Assembly: GCA_016802295.1 (NCBI GenBank)
Contig: JAESIW010000154.1
Coordinates: forward strand, 496,252-560,251
Length of the DNA: 64,000 nt
Direction of reading: 5' to 3'
Origin: Brachionus rotundiformis
Lineage: Eukaryota; Rotifera; Eurotatoria; Ploima; Brachionidae
Positions 1 through 13,100 of the stretch are shown one piece after another. The notes beneath the pieces were generated by a model that worked only from the letters and a program-made list of their open reading frames with translations, was not told where the DNA came from and did no database searches. The translations under genes were made by a program, and so were the position numbers. Position 1 is the first letter of the stretch. Each line of letters begins with the position of its first letter.

Positions 1-708
1 TTACAATTTTAAATTAATCATTTTAAATTAGTTTTAAACTTTTAATACTTATAGCTCAAATTTATCTTCAAATTTTTATTTATAATCAAAAGTTTTAGAT
101 AATTTTTTAATTTGCCAAAATCAAATTTTTATTTTATTTAAATTTCCTCATCTAATTATTACAAAATTAGAAGATATAAAATATTTAAATTATTTTTATT
201 TTCTTTATTTATCACATACTTGTTTAAGATCTTGATTATTTGATAATCGGAGTTTAGGACTTGGCAAAAGCCATAAATAAATTCCAATAAATTATGTCAT
301 TTATAGCTTTCGGCTTTCCAATGTAAATAAATTTTTTTCAATTATTATTTTGTCTTAAAGGATTAAATCCAATCGCCCTAAACACCTAGCTACTTTTCTA
401 GCTTTAGAAAAGCACCTTTCAGAATCAGATGGGGCTTAAATGAACTGTAGGTATTTGCCTTTCGGGCCAATTGGTTCTAAAAGCAGAAATTTGCACCTGC
501 ACAAAAAGATATTAGCACAATTTTTCAACAATTCTAGACATAATATAAATAAAAAACTAAAATTGTTTAATAATTGAAAACTAATTAAATTTTTAAAATC
601 AAATTAGATCTAATTTTTGTATTAATTAATATAAAAAAATAGCTTTTTTGTTAAAATTTTTTTAAAATAAATATCTACTAAAATTAAATAGAAATAATTT
701 AAACAAAA
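1..708. other. Left-edge intergenic DNA, no gene seen
   Basis: This is AT-rich DNA with stops in all frames. A stretch at about 345-520 is clearly less AT-rich than its surroundings and may be an old repeat fragment, but I see no coding potential, terminal repeats or target duplication to classify it. It lies downstream of the minus-strand GPCR gene. Confidence 0.5.
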
Positions 709-2967
709 TTAATTTTTTTTATATTCAATTTTGAATTTTTTAAAATGGGACAAAAATAATTTTCTAAACGATTTGTTCATATAGTAGAAAACAATGGTCG
801 AATAAGAACATGAAATGATAAAAAAAACACTGCCTAAATTCAGAAAATTGGTGCAAATTTTTGTCACACGACGACAATATTCTCCATTGAGCTTTTCAAT
901 GAATACCAAGATAGCAATGGTAAATTCAATTGACTGAAAAGCGAACAAAATGATAAGATTTATAATTATTGTGCGCGTAATTCTATGCTCATATTTCTCT
1001 GTTTTGTTTATTTTATTGTTAACATCTGCCATAAAATTGCACTTCATTTTGGTATAGATCTTAAATTGTACCAACAATACTATATCAATTATGATTACTA
1101 ATAAATATAGAAAAAAATCATTGATAAAAAATTTGGCGTTGTATATAATGAAAAAAACTAGCTTCTGTTGAATATCTTTTTCCATCAATGGAAAAAACGG
1201 TTTTTGCAAAGTACCATCAAACATATTACGGAATGTGTCTCTACTCGGAAAATCATTGTAATAAATGTAGTCTTTTGCTACTAAATTGGTGTTGACTTCA
1301 CTGGTTAGTATTTTGTCCGAGTTGATCAGAAAGACAAGAACTATAATGATCATCAGAGGAAAGATCTTTTTCTTATTTGGAAATAATTTGTGCAATTTTT
1401 GGTAAAAAGTTTTGTTATTTTTGAGCGAAAGAACTCGGTCCATAGCTATAAAGACATTTATTGTGTTAGACAATGTTCTTAAACTACCACCAACAAATTC
1501 CACCAAATAAATTTCCACATATTGAATATAGACATTTTTGCTGATGGCAGAACAGTAGATAGCTGAAAAAGAGACACATGTACTTGTCAGGTGAATAAGA
1601 TAGATGGCACAATATACCAAATTGAATCCAGAGTTTAAGCTCATTAGAACATAAGCACAACTCTTGCTCTTTTTAATAAGATAAATTTGTTTTTGACTAA
1701 GTATTATGATATTTAGGAAATTTGTCATAACGCCAACAAGAGAAAAAAATGGTATTAGTCCAATGCTGAGAAGATTCACTATTTCAGAAAAGAATAATGA
1801 GTCTAATAAATTAAATTTAGAATATGTAATTAATGGCTTTTCACAATTGGCGAGTAATGCTGAGAAATTGCATTGAGAATGGTTGAAATTTTGGCAAAAA
1901 TTGTTTATTTGATGGCTAGTGTTGACATAAAACCAAAATATGACACAAGTACAACTTTTTATATTTTGAAAGAAGGGAATTAGAAAATCATTTTTGGGAA
2001 AATTTTTAAAAAGACAAAAATCTTTGGTTGGAAAGCCATACAGGTCATCTGTTCTGAAAACAAAACTCAATTTTTTGCTGGCATTTGCGGGAATCCAACG
2101 AATAGATTTGGCAAAAAGTAGCTGAACATTGACCAGTTCAAAATGAATTTCTTCCAAATTAGTCAAATAGTTGAACAGATAATTTTCAATATTTTCCAAA
2201 TAGCCCTTTAATACAATTGTCCTGACCAATTCAAATAAATTGCTATTGACCAACTGACCATCTAAGTTGAATTTATAAAATTTAAGATACAATGCATTTA
2301 GATTAAAATAAAAGCTCATATTCATCTTTTTAAAATAAAGTATATTTTTTTTTATTAGACTATTTGATATACCGAAAAAAGATAATTTTTTAATAGTTAA
2401 ATTTTTAAATATGAGCGGATTTGTGTCCTTGTAGTACTTAACATTAAAGGCAAACAATATTTCTGACACTTTGGTAAACACATTCGAGCTATTGGCAACA
2501 ATTCTAAAATGTGATAGATAAAAATTTAGAAGAATATTGTTATTTTGCACATGCTCAAATAAATATGTCCGTGAGTCGATTAGATCAAGACGGACTATGT
2601 GCACATCAATTGGCAAAATTGATGAAGACTTTAGGCTAAAATTAAATACTAATTTGTTGTCTAATATTAGAAAAGTTGCTGGAACTAATGTCACAGATGA
2701 AATTATATATTTAGCTTTTTTTGTGATACAGGAGGTTTTGATGGAATTAAAATTGTCAAAATTTTCAAAATGTACTCTAATTGGAACAAGACCAGGTTTG
2801 ACAAAAATGGCTTTTTTTGAAAATTTACTATGTGCCCAAGTCCATGAACATTCGGAATCGTTTGTCTTCATATTCCTCTTTAGTTCATTGTCAAATAAGT
2901 CAATGTATCCACAAAAGATTAATTTATGGTAAAAAAATACTTGAATAAATACTACGTAAATTTTCAT
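709..2967 (-). CDS. Class A-like GPCR with large LRR-like ectodomain
   Basis: A single open frame of 752 aa starts at ATG 2967. The N-terminus carries a hydrophobic signal-like segment. About 370 residues follow with leucine-rich spacing, for example around residues 190-280, and scattered cysteines. From about residue 395 there are seven hydrophobic segments. The first has GPCR TM1 character (VGVMTNFLNIIIL), and the end of TM3 reads FIAMDRVLSL, with DR in the place of the class A DRY motif. TM7 lacks a canonical NPxxY, and a short basic tail follows. Large ectodomain plus 7TM resembles LGR-type receptors in layout, but I cannot name a ligand or an orthologue. No intron is apparent. It probably acts at the plasma membrane in signalling. 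A divergent, lineage-expanded receptor is more likely than a conserved hormone receptor. Confidence 0.75.
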   Translation of the reverse strand: MKIYVVFIQVFFYHKLIFCGYIDLFDNELKRNMKTNDSECSWTWAHSKFSKKAIFVKPGLVPIRVHFENFDNFNSIKTSCITKKAKYIISSVTLVPATFLILDNKLVFNFSLKSSSILPIDVHIVRLDLIDSRTYLFEHVQNNNILLNFYLSHFRIVANSSNVFTKVSEILFAFNVKYYKDTNPLIFKNLTIKKLSFFGISNSLIKKNILYFKKMNMSFYFNLNALYLKFYKFNLDGQLVNSNLFELVRTIVLKGYLENIENYLFNYLTNLEEIHFELVNVQLLFAKSIRWIPANASKKLSFVFRTDDLYGFPTKDFCLFKNFPKNDFLIPFFQNIKSCTCVIFWFYVNTSHQINNFCQNFNHSQCNFSALLANCEKPLITYSKFNLLDSLFFSEIVNLLSIGLIPFFSLVGVMTNFLNIIILSQKQIYLIKKSKSCAYVLMSLNSGFNLVYCAIYLIHLTSTCVSFSAIYCSAISKNVYIQYVEIYLVEFVGGSLRTLSNTINVFIAMDRVLSLKNNKTFYQKLHKLFPNKKKIFPLMIIIVLVFLINSDKILTSEVNTNLVAKDYIYYNDFPSRDTFRNMFDGTLQKPFFPLMEKDIQQKLVFFIIYNAKFFINDFFLYLLVIIIDIVLLVQFKIYTKMKCNFMADVNNKINKTEKYEHRITRTIIINLIILFAFQSIEFTIAILVFIEKLNGEYCRRVTKICTNFLNLGSVFFIISCSYSTIVFYYMNKSFRKLFLSHFKKFKIEYKKN

Positions 2968-4286
2968 TTTGAATTTTGAATGAATTTTGATTTTGTTGTT
3001 ATTATTTAAATTATTAATTTAATGTTGGAATTTAATAGGTTGTTGATAGTGTTAGATTATCTTACATTGTCAAAAATCTATTAAATTCAATTATGCTGTT
3101 GATGGATTTGTTTAGAAGACGTATGAATGGAAATTGAGTTCAGTTGTCTAAAATAACAAATAGTGGATAAGCTTTTCACCTGATCAGATATATGATCAGA
3201 TATATAATTTCATGGAGAGATACAAAATTTTTGGTAGAAAATGGAAAAAATCATTATTATTCGGGGCTAATTTTCGGATTTTGTATAAAGTATAATGATT
3301 GATTAAGATTGATCAAGCCACTACATTACCAGGTGGCTTGAGTAAAAATCAAAATTTTTTTTTACAGTGATTAGTTTTGTCTTAGAAGAGAATTGTCAGC
3401 ATTTGATTGCCAATGCTTTTTTCAGCAGTGGTAAAATACTTTTTTGCCATTTTACCAAAATTTACCTCTAAAATTGTGAATTTTTCCAATTTTTACGAAA
3501 AAAATGGTTTTACCAAAAACAGTAAAAATTTGAGATTTTTAGGCATTTTTGGAGTTTAAATAATTTAACTTAAAATTGGTAATTTTATATCTTTTTACGC
3601 AAATTTACCTAAAATTTAGTTAATTTACCACATATCCACTTGTCAAATTACCACTGTAAATGAGTGACTTTTTTAGAATGAAAAATTTTCGAATAAAGAT
3701 ATATTTTTTGATGAAATACTGTAAAATATTTTAAAAAAGCTATTCATTATCTTTAACTTTGTTTAATTAGTGACCAGGCTCTAAGTGTAACAAATTTATG
3801 GTATAAAATTAACTTTTGATTTGATGAACATTTGATAATTTTTATTATTAAAATTTTTTTCCCTAATCTTAATTTAAATTTATTTAATTCTTAAATATTT
3901 TTTTAAATGCTTGAATTTTGCTGATGTTAAATTACTATAAAAAGATAAATAAGATAGCGTTGGGGTTTGGTTTCTTACTTAACCCCAGACAAGTTTTGAT
4001 AAAAAATTTGAAACCCTTGATGTCAAAAATCTTTTTAAAGCCCATCAAATGGGTAGTTACTTTATGAAATATTTAATTGAAGATAACTAATTTAATTAAT
4101 TAATTTTCTGATAATGATAATTTCAATCAAAACAAAACTTAGATTTTTAATAAAGTAATTTTTATTCAAAATACGATTACAATAGAAATTTACATCAAAT
4201 TATAAAACAGTTATGATTCTATCATAAATAAAAATGCATCTGAGATAACAGGAATGTATTGAGTATCTATTAGGAATGATAAATTT
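2968..4286. other. Intergenic DNA with possible short inverted-repeat element
   Basis: There is no supported gene here. Between about 3424 and 3660 a segment begins with CAGTGGTAA and ends with TTACCACTG, so its ends are inverted copies. Its interior is rich in short runs of TTTACCAAAA type in both orientations. That fits a small non-autonomous element but could be chance in such simple sequence. Confidence 0.35.
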
Positions 4287-5327
4287 CTAGTCAATGATTA
4301 TTTCGAAGTGAACAGCGCCCATTCGGTACAAATTATTTCTGTATATGTTTTTGGCGTATGCCTTGCACATCACATTGACCAGAACATTGGTTGTTATGTT
4401 GTTGAAATAGGCAAATACAAGTGGTGATCTGTATCCATCTTGATTTTTGTAAGGAAAATAATAGAAAGGTATAAACCCGATGGGGTATTTGCCCTGACCA
4501 TCGGGCGTGAGTGAAAAATAGGTCACTGGGCCAATGAAATCCATGTCGACTTGGTTCTCTCCAAAGCACATAATAAACACATTCCTTGGATTAGCACGTA
4601 CCAATGCTTCATAAGGCATTAGCTCAGCAGGCAGTTTGTCATTTGGTCCGTAAGGTTCCGGCTTCCAACCATAAATTTTGTTCATTTTGAGCAGCACACA
4701 TGGCTTTGACTTGTCATATTCGTAGTTTCTTGTCTGTGTGCACATGTTCTCTGGTCCAAACATTTCCACTATTTCAAATCTGCACACTTTGTTCAAATTG
4801 AACTGTTTTTCCAAATATTCAGGGTCTGAATTAAAGTCACAATTGATAATTTGCTCTCCGCGCTTGTCATTTATGAGATAGGTGCTCAAATATTCGTCCA
4901 GCATTCGGACATAGTGCGTGTATGAATATGGATGAGAGGAGTTTTTCTCACTCGATTTAACTCTTATTAAGGTGGTGATTGAGTCTTTCTGTGGTCTGAA
5001 TCCCAGTCCGGGATTTACCCCAACATGGTAGGTGTCCACTTTTTGCTGCCACATGACACTAAAGTCATTGTAATAAGTTGGCTCCCGCTTGTCAATAATG
5101 GCCATAAAAATTGCCAGCATGGTACAAAACAAACCAGCTATGGCCATATAGAAACATGCATAAAACAAACCAAGTTTTGCCCAGCTTAGACCATCTCTGC
5201 CAAATATTTCTTTTTTTTCCGGATGCCAAACAAACAAGAGAAAATTATTAAATTTGTCTTTGAGTGACAAGCGGTCTTTTATTATCAGTTCCTCTTTGAA
5301 AGCCGAAGATTTTTCCGAATATGCCAT
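4287..5327 (-). CDS. ATP1B: Na+/K+-transporting ATPase subunit beta
   Basis: This 346-aa protein starts at ATG 5327; the open frame extends further upstream only without an ATG. The beta subunit is needed for folding, membrane delivery and potassium affinity of the P-type Na+/K+ pump. The layout is typical: a cytoplasmic tail of about 50 residues with IFGRDGLSWAKLGLFY next to the membrane, one TM at about 52-78, then a large extracellular domain. The ectodomain shows six cysteines in three successive pairs (around INCDF/KVCRF, NMCTQ/KPCVL and IMCFG/VMCKA), as expected for the three conserved disulfides. Length is slightly above the usual 300-320 aa. No intron is needed. H+/K+-ATPase beta is a formal alternative, but invertebrates generally carry only the Na+/K+ type. 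Confidence 0.93.
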   Translation of the reverse strand: MAYSEKSSAFKEELIIKDRLSLKDKFNNFLLFVWHPEKKEIFGRDGLSWAKLGLFYACFYMAIAGLFCTMLAIFMAIIDKREPTYYNDFSVMWQQKVDTYHVGVNPGLGFRPQKDSITTLIRVKSSEKNSSHPYSYTHYVRMLDEYLSTYLINDKRGEQIINCDFNSDPEYLEKQFNLNKVCRFEIVEMFGPENMCTQTRNYEYDKSKPCVLLKMNKIYGWKPEPYGPNDKLPAELMPYEALVRANPRNVFIMCFGENQVDMDFIGPVTYFSLTPDGQGKYPIGFIPFYYFPYKNQDGYRSPLVFAYFNNITTNVLVNVMCKAYAKNIYRNNLYRMGAVHFEIIID

Positions 5328-7148
5328 TTTATATTCTGAATAATAAGTATTTTGCTTGGTCAAAAAATAAATGTATTATTTTTCTAATTTATTATTAAAA
5401 GAAAAAAAAGTGATTTAAAATTTTTAGAACTAGGCCAGGTCGAATGATCATTAAAATGAATGACCATTTATAAAGGTAAATTTATAATATTCTCAAAAAG
5501 ACAAATAATTTGTCTCATTTAACAAGAGTATTCAGTCAAAATTCAGTGAATTTGTCTTTAAAAAAAATATTATTTTTATCATTTTCATAATTAATTATTT
5601 TTGTTATTAAACGAAAATTTTATAGTCCTAATTTAATAGTGAACAGTTTACAATTTATTAATTTTTTTTCACCATTTTATTTGATCAATTTAAAAAAGAT
5701 TAAAAGTTTAAAAATTCTGCTTGATCAATTAACTAAATAAAAAATTTCATTCTGTCAAGATTTTTAAATAACAGACTTTATATAGCCAATGAGCCTTGAT
5801 CCATGGTAAATAGCCTCCATAGGTTTGAACATGCCAATATCTAAATTTCTAATTTTTCTAATTTCTAACACCACACCTAAAAGACCAAAAGTTGGTTACC
5901 TTTAAGCTAGCATTTTTCATGTTCTAATAAACATTACCAAAATAATATCCATTTATTCTGAAAGTGCCAAGTCTCATCTGCAAAATTGTTTATTTATTTA
6001 ATTTTACATGTTATAAATTGACCATTTGTTTGGCAAAAATTGTACTTATTTAAAATTCTTGAAAAAAAAATTGGAAAAACTTATCAATTTATTTGTTGCT
6101 AAGCTTTATTTGAATTACCAACATAAATTAAAAATTGGCAATGCTTTTTTTCTAATAAAAATTAGTGTTTTGTTCATCAATTCTAAAAAAGTCTGTCCAT
6201 CATTTAGCATGTATTTAATATAATTTTATGAGAATAAATTCTATAAAAATATCTATGAAAAAAAAATATGTATATACTTTATAAACCCTGTTGAAAAGAT
6301 AAATAACTTAAAGCAAAAATTGTAGATCTTTTTTGGTTTGAAAAATAATATTTTGGGAGGCTCTATCCGAGGGCCAAAGCAAATGAGGAGCTCTACAAAA
6401 GATCTAGGATCGGGACTCCAACATATTTTTAGAATACTGAGAAAGAATTCCTAGAATTGCATTATTTTGGACTCCTTAAAGAAAGAGAAATTCTGGAAGA
6501 CCAAAGATGGCAAGGAGGAAATTAATTAAAAGAGACAAAACTCGCATAGGAATAAACAGAAATCGTTCCTACACTATAATCATTAAGAGTAATATTTTGG
6601 TTAAAGTTCTACTTTAAAAAAATTCGATTTGTCTGATTCATGAACCACAAAATTAAATTTAATTATAGTTAAAAAAATAAATATCTTTATATAAAATTTA
6701 AGAAAAAAATTAATTTTGTTTGAATAAAATAAAATAAAATAAATTAAAATGTTTTGATTACTAGTCAAATTAAACCTATTTTTTTATCTCTGGTGAAGTA
6801 AACGTGGTGCAATTTGTTTCAGTCAGTTTAAAATGGAATTTTATTACAATTTGGTCAAATGCCTTGTGATTTAGATTATTTGAATATTTGCTTGATTGCT
6901 ATGAATATGTCCAGAGCTATCATATACATAAATTGATTAACTAATTAATAAAACAAAAGAGATTAATTTAAAATATTTTATTTTCTGTGATAAATTTAAA
7001 CAAAATGAAATAAACAGAAAGAAAAAAAAAGAATTAAAATATAAAAATAGTTTAATGACGAATCAATTTAAAACGATAGCCTCAGCAAAGCTTAAATTTA
7101 TTTATCTAATAGATCTTAAACCGATATATTACACACTCACACGTAAAC
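5328..7148. other. Intergenic DNA between ATP1B and SPT6
   Basis: AT-rich sequence lying upstream of ATP1B and downstream of SPT6, both on the minus strand. Apart from the LINE-tail-like piece at about 6345-6600, listed separately, I see no gene. The open frames here start without ATG and look random. Confidence 0.5.
6345..6600 (+). mobile_element. Decayed LINE 3'-end fragment
   Basis: This block is less AT-rich than its flanks. It aligns by eye with the segment at 26383-26500: both run through TATTTTGGAC, then CTGGAAGACCAAAGATGG or CTGGAAGACCAAAGATGA, then AAAAGAGA and a CAGAAAT block. In the second copy this reads as the GRPKxxW-type C-terminus common in LINE polyproteins. Here the frame is broken, so it is a dead fragment. 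Confidence 0.5.
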
Positions 7149-10100
7149 TTAATCCCACATTTCGTCATCATTATTTATAACAGCTTGTGGTTGTCTTGGC
7201 GGAGAGGGTGGCACATAATCATTTTTTCTAGCTTCAAAGCTCGAGTTTTTCCAATTTTGAGAAGCATTGGTATCACGTGCATTCCAATTATCATCATCAT
7301 CCTGTCTTCGACTGCCAGAATTCCAGTCATTATTTCTCCTAAAGTCATTGTTGGCACCGCGTCCTCCGCGGAAACCACCTCTGTTGCTTCCTCGGCCTCC
7401 TCTTCCGCGGTCAAAGCCTCCACGTCCCCTGAACCCCCCTCTGCCTCCTCTTCCCCTATCACTAAATCCTGGGCGCTCGCGGTCCGACTGAAAATTGTCG
7501 CGAATATTTGTCTCACCATCTTGGGATGCCTGATGCAACGAGTGGGCTCCTTCGTCCCAATCATCTATTTGCATTGGCTGACTAGTTGTGTTCGATACGC
7601 TCATTGTGCTCATCTGACTCATTAGCTGTGTTTGAGATTGATTGATTTGGGATAATGGCTGTGGTATTGGATCATTAAAATGCTGCTTAAACCATGTCAC
7701 TAGCTCATTAAAAGAGCGGAATATCTTTTGCCTAAACCTGAATCCCTCGCTGGTCACTGTTAAATACTCACACCTCATCTTATGTTTTATCATGTAGGCA
7801 AGCATAAATTTACACGGCAAGTTAATACATTGTAGAAAGACGTAGGGTATTTTGCTGGGCTGTTTTTGTCTTTCTTCAAGCAAAAATCGCTCAACAAGTT
7901 CAACTTTAATGTCACCATTTAGGTCCAACTCTTCAAGAGTTTTGTAGTATTTATTGCACATAACCTCGCGCACCAAAGCCACCATAGGACTTATAAATCT
8001 GGCAAGTATTTCATCCAGATCTTCATACTCTTCGCCTTGAATTACCAGCTTTTTACCAAGCGAAAATGAATTGGCTTTTTTCTCCTCCAGAACATCGACA
8101 TGTTGGTAGCAGCCAGAGCCCACTTTCCAAGTTACGGTCAAATGATCGCTGCCTTTCGACGACGGCCTAATTATGGCCTCGCCAATGTCTGCCTCTTTGA
8201 GCATCTCTACGGCCTGAGCGTAGCCTACATTTTTGAAATGTGGATGCGATATGACTCGTTTTGTGTATACTTGTTTGTGTTGTTCGCGTTTTTTCTTCTC
8301 ATCGAGTCGTTCACGGTCTTCTTGTGCGCTACGATAATCGTAGTAAGGGTCTTTGGACGGTTTCCACTTGTCACCATCGTCTCGGAGATCACTGGTCCGC
8401 GAAGTCAAGTCTATGCGGAATTTTTCCGGGTCTAGCTCGCGTATTCTCGCGTGTATTATCATGCCAACTTTGATGCGGTCCTCGGGATTACTTACTTGGT
8501 TGTCGGACAAATTTCGCAGTGCTATGAAACCTTGGCAACCATTTTCCAACATTGTGCGCACTCCTACAGGAGGTCCTGGACACTCGTCTGTGTCAAAATG
8601 GGCCCATACTTTGCCAATTTCATTGAAATCATTTTTTTGACAGAAGGTGCACTTCCACATGCCTGAGTTTTCGTCTTTGACCGGATTGGCAGCGTCCAAT
8701 TGTTCTTTGGTCGGCCTGCGTCGACTTATGCCAGTAACTCTACAAGTTATTAATTTTCCTTTGAAAAAAAATATAAAAAATAATATCATTTTAGTTTTAT
8801 TCTATAGATTCCAAGAATCTTTGACTATAGAAAGTAATTGTTAATAGATAACTATACTTTTTATTTTTATTAAAGTTTATCTTTAATTTAAATCTTATCA
8901 ACTTATTAACTATTCAATTGATTAATAAATATTAATTATTAAAACTTTTTGTTTGATAATCATAATGCTTGTTTTATATATCTTTATTGTCAGGTCATTA
9001 ATGGGAAAAAATCTTTCGATTTTTAATACTTAAGTATTGCCAATTTGTTCCACATAACTTAGATATGGAATAAATTATCTTCTTTTTTGAGATCATCTAA
9101 TTTATGAGGTATGTTTAAAGATCAGCCTTCAATTAGAAACCATTATTTTTGGTTAATTGAATGTGATCATTTTGGATGAAGTCAAGACTTTTTTTGTCTG
9201 ATTATCACTTTTTGTTGTAATCAATGGTCAAATTTGACAAGACCATTTATTCTTTTTTTTTAAAGTCGTAGATGAATGGTCTTGTCAAACTTGGTACAAT
9301 AGAGCAAAAAAAACCATTAAGAAATCTTAAACTTTTTTCTAAAATTTAAAGCCTGGTCTTTAAAACACATTGTCCAGTAAACAAATTTGTATTTTTCATA
9401 AAACTCTTGGAGAATTTAAATTTATCCTATATTGAGCGAAGTGTATTTGGCAGACCAATGCAGATTTTGTCAATTTATACAAATTATTATGTACCACTAG
9501 ATTTAATTAAATGGGACAGATTTTATTTTAATGTTTTTTTCCGTTCTACTTTACCAAATTAATCAAAACCAGCTTTCAAATAAGAGCTTATTTGTTAAAG
9601 TTAAGGCTTTAGAGCCATGGAAAATTGAGGATTATGGATGGAATTGAATGGAAAAAAGCCAAGGAGTTTTCTATCTGTTTTTTTTTTTGTAAAATTCTTC
9701 GCTCACTGTCTCATTTCTTGAGCTTAGAAGCATGTGGTACCAAAACCAAGCTAGAAGTGGTGGTTTTTCAGAATGAAATATTCAATCAATAAAAATCTAC
9801 TTAAAACAGATGGACATTTATTTTATTTTTAATCATTTGGAAATGAGACAAAGGTAAGGCCAGTAATCCAAATTTATCCAATGATTATTTGAAGAAACTC
9901 TAATCAAACATTCAAATCAGAAAAAAAAGCTTGTCCAAGAAATGGCGAAGATTAATGCAGCGAGTAAAATCATAGAAAATATTCTAATGTGTAATAATTA
10001 TTCAATCATTTTGCCAAACAAAGCATTTATTCAATTACCAAGCAGTTTTTCCATTAAACAATCGAACTACAAAAACACTTAAATAGCCTAGTTCAAGGAA

Positions 10101-13100
10101 TCAAGAGTCCAGCGGACATAAACAATCAATTAAGAAAAAGTCTGAAAAATAAGAAAAGATAAGATAGTATAAGAAATGATAAGACAAAATAAGAAAAGAT
10201 AAGATATAATAAGAAATGACAAGATAGTATAATAAATGATAAGATATGATAAGATAATATGTTACCTTTTGAAAAAGTATCGGGTGTTTCGTGTATAAGT
10301 GTGTAGAATCGTTGAACAGGATCCATTGGAGTATATGGCACACGTCTGTCCCTATATCTGTAAAACAACTCTTGTCTTATATCGTACAAAGTGGTTAGCT
10401 TGTTGCCGTATCCGGTTCTCATGAGCTCGTCGGCAAAAGCGTCCAAGTCCAAGTCTTTGAGGCGGCGCGGATTCTCAAGTATTTCCTTGAGGGCAGTGCG
10501 CGAATTGGCCGCCTCGGAGTTCTCGTCCAAGTCGAGCGCATCGATGGCGATCTTTTTTGCCCATTCATAGGACTCCAAATGAATGCGCGTCGAGTCCAAC
10601 GGATCTGTATAATTGGCCTCGTCCTGGCTCTCGTCCTCGTCCTCGTCTATCTCCTTGGATATCTTGTCCACGTCGAGCTTAATAAAGCCCGAACAATTTA
10701 TAAACACTTTGCGACCAAGCGAACACTTGGTAACCAAACACAACCGATTGGGAAACACCGGATAGGTGGCAAACTCTTTGGTCGACGGCAATTTGCCCTT
10801 AAGATCAAGCCGCTCGGCTTTCAGCACTTTGAGTATGTGCGCGGCCTTGCGCGGTCCCAAACCGCACACATACTGCAACACGCCGCTGGTGTGCGGCTCC
10901 ACATCGCACCTATTCATGTCAACGCCCACATCATTCACCACATTAATCAACTTGACCTCCAGCTGCTTGAGCAATTGAGTGGCGTCGTCCGAGCTTCGAC
11001 TGCCCGACGCCGAAATAATATACTGCATCATTGGATGCAGCTTGAGGCCCAATATGTCCCTGTCCTGGTTGCACAATTGACTTATGCACAACAACGGGTC
11101 CTGGATATAGCGAGCCAAGTGGACAGCGGTGCGCAACAAGGCCGGCACCGATGCGCCAAACTCCTGCTGACACAACTTGGACGACTCGCACAGCCTCGCC
11201 ACTTGGCTATCGATCAGCTCGACACTGATGCCCAGGCCGAGCTTTTTAACCATATCGGTCAGCTCTTCCTGTATGAACAGCGCCTCCTTGTTCTCTGCGG
11301 CCACCACAATGACCTTGGGCCTCTTGGACTCGACAAACGCCTCCAATTTGTCCATTTCGTCCAGCTTTTGTCTCACGTCAGCGCTCGGCATTGACTGTGC
11401 GTCACGTGACCTGGTTCGTACATGCAATTTTTTCAAATAGAGCGGCTCGTTGAGCGCGCCGTCAGTGTTGACACACGCACAGCAATAGTCGATCGATTGA
11501 TCGTCGTCGACGGTAGTGTAGCTAATGGCGAGCACCCTCAGCCGGTCCTCTTCGTCATCTATGGACTCAATGGTCGGGTTGTACGGCGCTATCTTAAGCA
11601 TGTTCTCCAACGTGTCACAGCACTGCTTGAACACGTACTGCTTGGCTTCGGTGGCCAGCCGCGACCTCACCTCTCTCTCCATCTCCGGCATCAGGAACTT
11701 AAAGCACATCTCTTCGACCACGAGCGCTCGCTGCTTGTTCCACTGTTCCACATTGTAGCTGAACTCGTCTTTTTGATAGAACGACTTTAGTTTGTCGACT
11801 ATGGAGCGATTTTTGTCGTCGTGTATGATCGACTCGTGCCAATGGTCCTTTTTGGCGCGCGCAAACGACTCGACCAGTCCGGCGCATTCGAATTTAAGGC
11901 TTACGAGGCCGTCTTGCTCCGCCTGGCACAGCTTCAAGTACTCGTCTTGCTTTATCTCACTAACAGGCTTCATTTTGACATACTTGTAAGCATAGCACGG
12001 ATGGTTCTCGTCTATTTCGTTCAATCCTCTTGGCACACTGGCCTTTATGTTCACACACACGCGTTGCATGTACAAATCGCGAAAATAGGCGCGTATAGAC
12101 GGCTCTTTGGCAAATTGAACGGCCAACATGTACCGACACATGGCCAGTATTTGTTCGACAGATTCGAACGGCTCGCGCATAAACTCGCCGGCCAATTGCT
12201 CCGGCTCGACACTCTCCTGGTCAATGTCGTGTTTGGCGTAGTCGGCGTGCAAGTTTTCGGCATAGTCTTGAGCCGACAGGCCGAATCGGTCGGCCAATTG
12301 ACCAATGCCCATCGCTTTGCAATAATTGAACGCGTCTTTTTTGGAGGCGTGCTTGGTCAGCTTCATATTGGCAAAGTACTGGTCGTCTAGTTGCTCTTGG
12401 TCGTCCAATTGACCATTGTCCATTTCGGCTCGTTTGGTCTCTCGTTCAATAATGGTCATTTTGAGCTCGTGTTCCTTCATGGCAGCCAGGTCCGAGTTGT
12501 AGTGCAGATGAAAGTGGTTGTAGTGGTCGAGAAATTGGTCTATATTTTGAATGTCCTTGACCTTTTGGAGGTCAAGGTCGGTCAGTGGTCGGTGGACGCG
12601 CGTGTCCGTGCTCTTCAGGTAGCTTTGCATGCGCTCGAGCAGCCTGTACAGACTCTGCTTGCGCTGATTGAGCTGGCAGTACTTTTCGTCAAGGTCGTAG
12701 ATTTTCCACAGGTGCTCGAGGCCGAGCTCGGGCTCGTAGTGCTCCTTGCGGTACTGGGCTATGAACGGCACCTCGAGCAGCTCGTTGCGTATAAAGCCGA
12801 GCACTTCTTTGACCCGGGCTAGGTACAGCGCTTGCTTGTCCTCGTCCGGCTGCTCGTACAGCTCCATTCGGTGCAGTATCCACTCGGCCTCTTTTTCCAA
12901 CTCGTACTCGTCCGGCTCCGCACTGACCGGCACTTGACGCAGCATAAAGCGCTCGGGCTTGTCCTCGATTCGAATTTGCTGATCGAGCTCGGTGAGCAGG
13001 TTCCTCTCGAGCTCTTGCGGCTCGAATATGTCCTCTATTTTGTGCATGGTCTTGAGACGATTGCGTTTGTTGGCCGCTTTTTCGTACGTTTCGTCGTCGT

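Noticed and set aside
6026..6223. 65-aa open frame on + strand
   Set aside because: No ATG start, simple AT-rich composition, no recognisable motif.
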